This document shows positions 61,201 through 64,000 of a DNA stretch of 64,000 bases, in pieces. The notes below the pieces were generated by a model, which saw only the letters and a program-made list of their open reading frames with translations, searched no databases and was not told the origin of the DNA. Origin of the DNA: CADEED01 sp036274075 (GTDB lineage: Bacteria; Pseudomonadota; Gammaproteobacteria; Steroidobacterales; Steroidobacteraceae); the NCBI GenBank assembly GCA_036274075.1, contig DASUGK010000142.1:1-64000 (forward strand). The letters are read 5' to 3'. Numbering within the stretch: position 1 is the stretch's first letter; each line of letters begins with the position of its first letter. The translations under genes were made by a program, and so were the position numbers.

Positions 61201-64000
61201 TTACTTCGCGTGCATGACCTTGATGTCCGCGATGCGTCCCGGCGCATGGCAGATCATGCAGGTCTCCATCGTGCCGAGCGCCGTGCCGCGAGGCGCGTAG
61301 ATCGAGCCACCGTTGATCTCCATGTGCGTGCGCGCGAGGTCGGTGTCATGGCAGGCAAAGCAGGCGGTGGCCACCGGCGAATTCACCAGCGAGCGCGGGT
61401 CGGCCTCGAGAGTTCCGCCGGGCGGATTGCTCACCGGCGCGCCATCGTTGGTGCACGAATTCGAGGCCGTGAGCCCGGCATTGAAACTGAAACCCGTGCC
61501 GTAATTGGCCGGGTAACCCTGGATGTACGGCGATAGCGAATAGGCGCCGACTTCCGTCTGTGGTGTCGACTGGCTGGCGGCGCAGGTCGCGCCGCTGTAC
61601 CGTGGCACCGTGTCGCCCGGGTTGATGGCGAAGAAGCCCGTGGCCACGGTGCGATACAGGCGGTTGGGCAAGGCGCTCTCCGACGCCGCGTTGCTGAAGT
61701 CGAAGGAACCGCGCATGTGGCAGCCCTCGCAATTCCCCAGCACGCCCGGGAATTTCACGTCCGCGAAGGATTCACCGACCGCGGCGGAATGCCACGTGAA
61801 CTCCTCGCTGCGCTTGTTGCCGGCGTGGATCGAGTGGATGTAGCTGGTCGAGTCGGCGGACCAGCCGCTGCTGGCGCGGTTTGGCGTGTGGCACCACGAG
61901 CAGGTGGTGCCATCATTGCGCTGGCCACCGTGGAAGGATTCGGTCGTGAACGCGCCCAGTTCCTGGTGGCACTTGTTGCAGCGCGCGTCCTCGACGATGG
62001 GGCGGCGCCCCGTGTAGTTCGTCGCCACTCTTACGGAATTGGGCGCGACCACGAGCAGGCCGCCAATTTCGTTCGCCTGTCCCGCGGGCGACGGCGACAC
62101 CGGGTAACACATCAGAGGCCTGGGCCGCGACGAGCTCGGCGCGAGACCGCATTCGCTGGTCACGTTGGTCTGCGTCAACGGCAACGTGCTGGTCACGCTG
62201 TAGGAATAACCCAGGCCACCGGTGAGCATCACCGCGTTGTCCGGCACCTGCACGCCGGTCAGCGTGACCGTGTAATAACCGTTCGCGTCCGGGCCGGTGA
62301 GCGTGCCCGCGCCCGAGCCGGTCGCGGTGCCGGCCCAGATGTTCTTGAGATAGCCCGAGGCGCTGGCGTTGAAATCAGCCGGCGCGGAGATGCCATCCTG
62401 CGGGACCGCGAACACGAATTGCGCGCTCGGTGACCCCATGAAGTTGTCCCAGATCTCCTTCGAGCCGGTCGCCGGGTTGGGCGTGGTCGTCGCGAAATCG
62501 TTGAGGTCCTTGCGTGCCCCGTCCTGCAGCATGCGGAACACCATGACCGGCTGCTTGCTCGCATTGCGCGACACACTCTGCACGTCGTAGGTCACTTTGA
62601 TCGCGCCGGTCGGCATGCGGTTGGTATTCGATGCGATCCAGGCGGAGTTGGTGTTCGAGTCGCCGCCCGCCACGTGCAGCGCGCTGTTCTGGTTGGGTGG
62701 CGTGATCGGCAGATGCGCCTTGTCGATGGAGTCGGGCGAATGGCAGCCGGCGCAGTAGGAATCGCTGGATTGCGCGCCTCCCCCGTGCGCCAGGCCGTTG
62801 AACGACGTGCTCTCGGTCAGTCCCGCCAGTGCATCCGAGATGGTGACACCCCGGCCGGTGGCGAAGTTGATGCCGTCATGGCAGCCGCCACAGGCACGCC
62901 TGCTCGGCGCGTTCATCCAGTTGTTGCCCTGTGCGGTCCTGGCGGTGGACGTGTCGGAACCGTCGTGACACTTGGTGCAGTTGCGCAAGTCCTGCGGGAA
63001 CAGCACGTCGTTGTAGAGGACACCGCCGTAGTTGTAATTCTTCTTCGCGAGATGCGTCCCCATGTGGATGTGGTGGATGTGGTTCGGCAGGTTGCCGAGG
63101 GCACGCCCGTCCACCACGTAGGTGCTCGAGCCGGTGAACGTGAGCGTGGCCGGATCGTAAGCCGCCTCGGTGCGGCCGTACTTGCGCTGCTCGGTGTGGC
63201 ACACCACGCAGTACTTCGTATCGTTCCGGTTTCCGCCATGGAACCCTGCGCCCGAGCTCTCGGGATTGTCGCCGGGAATTCCGCCCAGCATCTGGTGGCA
63301 TTCGTTGCACTTGGCCGTCGCAACGATGTCGCGTCCCGATTCAGGCGCGACGGCGCCGTTCGCCGGCGTGAAGTCGTAGATCACGTCCACGGGCCGGGTC
63401 AGTGGCACGCCCGGATAGCCCGGGACTTCCACCCCGGTGGGCGTGTTTGTGCCGGTGCCGGGCGCGTTCCCGGAAAGCTGGATGGTCAGCCGGTGAACCA
63501 GGTTGGCATCGAAAGTCAGGTCGCCGAGGTCGGCCTTGTTGTTAGGCGCGTTCACGGTCATGGCGTCGACCTGGGCCTTGATGTTGCGTATGTCGCGATA
63601 GAACGTGTACGTGTAGCTTCCGTCGCCGTGATCGACCAGCGTGCCGGTGTTGTCGGTGGTCGGCCGGCCCGGGGCCGCGGCCGCGGTCGTCGACGGCACG
63701 GTGGTGACGATGTAGCTGACCCATTCGCTGGGGCCGCCGTCCATGCCCGGCACCAGCTTGGCGATGGAAAACGACAGGTTGGTCAGGCCTGCGACCGTCG
63801 CGGTGCCGCTCTGCGACGTATTCCCGAGACCCTTGACCGGCACGCCGGCATCGTCGGTGACGGTGAAGTTGACCACCGGCGGACTGTCGATGGTGACGCT
63901 CGTGACAGTCACCTTCATCGACAACGCGGCCCAGCTCGCCGCCGCCGCCTCGCTCGCCGGGCTCGCATTGCCGGGAACGGTGATGACCGGGCCGTTGCCG
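61201..64000 (-). CDS. OmcA/MtrC-type decahaem cytochrome, 5' end outside the window
   Basis: The frame stays open past the right edge: 25 further codons read GNGPVITVPGNASPASEAAA before ASWAALSMKV, so the internal TTG/ATG codons near 63924 are not the start. At least 930 residues are present, longer than Shewanella MtrC or OmcA. Ten CXXCH motifs are seen (CNECH, CVVCH, CTKCH, CGGCH, CAGCH, CNKCH, CSWCH, CEGCH, CFACH, CMICH), in two groups of five with a beta-rich domain between. By family it is the cell-surface reductase that passes electrons to minerals or other acceptors. First known gene of the mtr-type operon here. Confidence 0.93.
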   Translation of the reverse strand, partial: GNGPVITVPGNASPASEAAAASWAALSMKVTVTSVTIDSPPVVNFTVTDDAGVPVKGLGNTSQSGTATVAGLTNLSFSIAKLVPGMDGGPSEWVSYIVTTVPSTTAAAAPGRPTTDNTGTLVDHGDGSYTYTFYRDIRNIKAQVDAMTVNAPNNKADLGDLTFDANLVHRLTIQLSGNAPGTGTNTPTGVEVPGYPGVPLTRPVDVIYDFTPANGAVAPESGRDIVATAKCNECHQMLGGIPGDNPESSGAGFHGGNRNDTKYCVVCHTEQRKYGRTEAAYDPATLTFTGSSTYVVDGRALGNLPNHIHHIHMGTHLAKKNYNYGGVLYNDVLFPQDLRNCTKCHDGSDTSTARTAQGNNWMNAPSRRACGGCHDGINFATGRGVTISDALAGLTESTSFNGLAHGGGAQSSDSYCAGCHSPDSIDKAHLPITPPNQNSALHVAGGDSNTNSAWIASNTNRMPTGAIKVTYDVQSVSRNASKQPVMVFRMLQDGARKDLNDFATTTPNPATGSKEIWDNFMGSPSAQFVFAVPQDGISAPADFNASASGYLKNIWAGTATGSGAGTLTGPDANGYYTVTLTGVQVPDNAVMLTGGLGYSYSVTSTLPLTQTNVTSECGLAPSSSRPRPLMCYPVSPSPAGQANEIGGLLVVAPNSVRVATNYTGRRPIVEDARCNKCHQELGAFTTESFHGGQRNDGTTCSWCHTPNRASSGWSADSTSYIHSIHAGNKRSEEFTWHSAAVGESFADVKFPGVLGNCEGCHMRGSFDFSNAASESALPNRLYRTVATGFFAINPGDTVPRYSGATCAASQSTPQTEVGAYSLSPYIQGYPANYGTGFSFNAGLTASNSCTNDGAPVSNPPGGTLEADPRSLVNSPVATACFACHDTDLARTHMEINGGSIYAPRGTALGTMETCMICHAPGRIADIKVMHAK

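Overview
The window is 64 kb of GC-rich (about two thirds G+C by eye), densely coded bacterial chromosome. Gram-negative traits are plain: three TonB-dependent receptors, a porin-cytochrome conduit, CopB, and many signal peptides and lipoboxes. The gene mix (several TonB receptors, fatty-acid-type catabolic enzymes, multihaem cytochromes, DUF5985 and DUF2938/DUF2798 pairs) suggests a gammaproteobacterium of the Steroidobacter/Nevskia type. That placement is an inference; there is no rRNA here. I see no insertion sequence, prophage, CRISPR array or replication origin. One tRNA-Arg is cut by the left edge.

Layout. (1) 371-5750, plus strand: a stressosome operon rsbR-rsbS-rsbT, then a fused ATPase/SpoIIE-type phosphatase, a soluble histidine kinase and a hybrid kinase, with tight spacing or overlaps. 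(2) 5869-8414: copAB copper-resistance pair. (3) 8459-13326: fused 5-oxoprolinase/hydantoinase with a coupled MHS-type transporter, preceded by a perfect 16-bp palindrome. (4) 13328-17842, minus: orphan lysozyme-like protein, coupled Pyr_excise-type DNA glycosylase and Tat-exported amine oxidase, and three unknown envelope proteins. (5) 17993-29000: mixed small genes, including MFS and TRIC membrane proteins, a MerR regulator with a SoxR-like operator driving DUF2938-DUF2798, a GATase, a GST, an MBL lipoprotein and an AidB-like acyl-CoA dehydrogenase. (6) 29240-42486, all minus: TonB receptor, then a seven-gene catabolic operon (TonB receptor, MFS, secreted carboxylesterase, acyl-CoA ligase, TetR, SDR, thiolase), and another SDR. 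This reads as uptake, hydrolysis, activation and thiolytic breakdown of an ester or lipid-like compound. (7) 42644-58072: vanadium-haloperoxidase-like protein, a DUF5985 pair with a winged-helix-like partner, a CocE-type hydrolase, small secreted proteins, a PQQ-type propeller, a PLP decarboxylase, OsmC, GST, a third TonB receptor, an AlkX/YcaQ-like winged-helix protein, a sirtuin and a small HTH-like protein. (8) 58119 to the right edge, minus: an extracellular electron transfer operon, OmcA/MtrC-type decahaem cytochrome (5' end outside the window), MtrA/DmsE-type decahaem cytochrome and MtrB-type barrel.

Points worth most attention: the stressosome wired to two kinases, the seven-gene ester/lipid operon with an operator-like palindrome, the Mtr-type conduit, a SoxR-like box paired with a MerR protein lacking the four-cysteine cluster, a tandem 19-bp promoter repeat before osmC, a probable frameshifted remnant at 49.6-49.8 kb, and an over-represented TAGATAG word.
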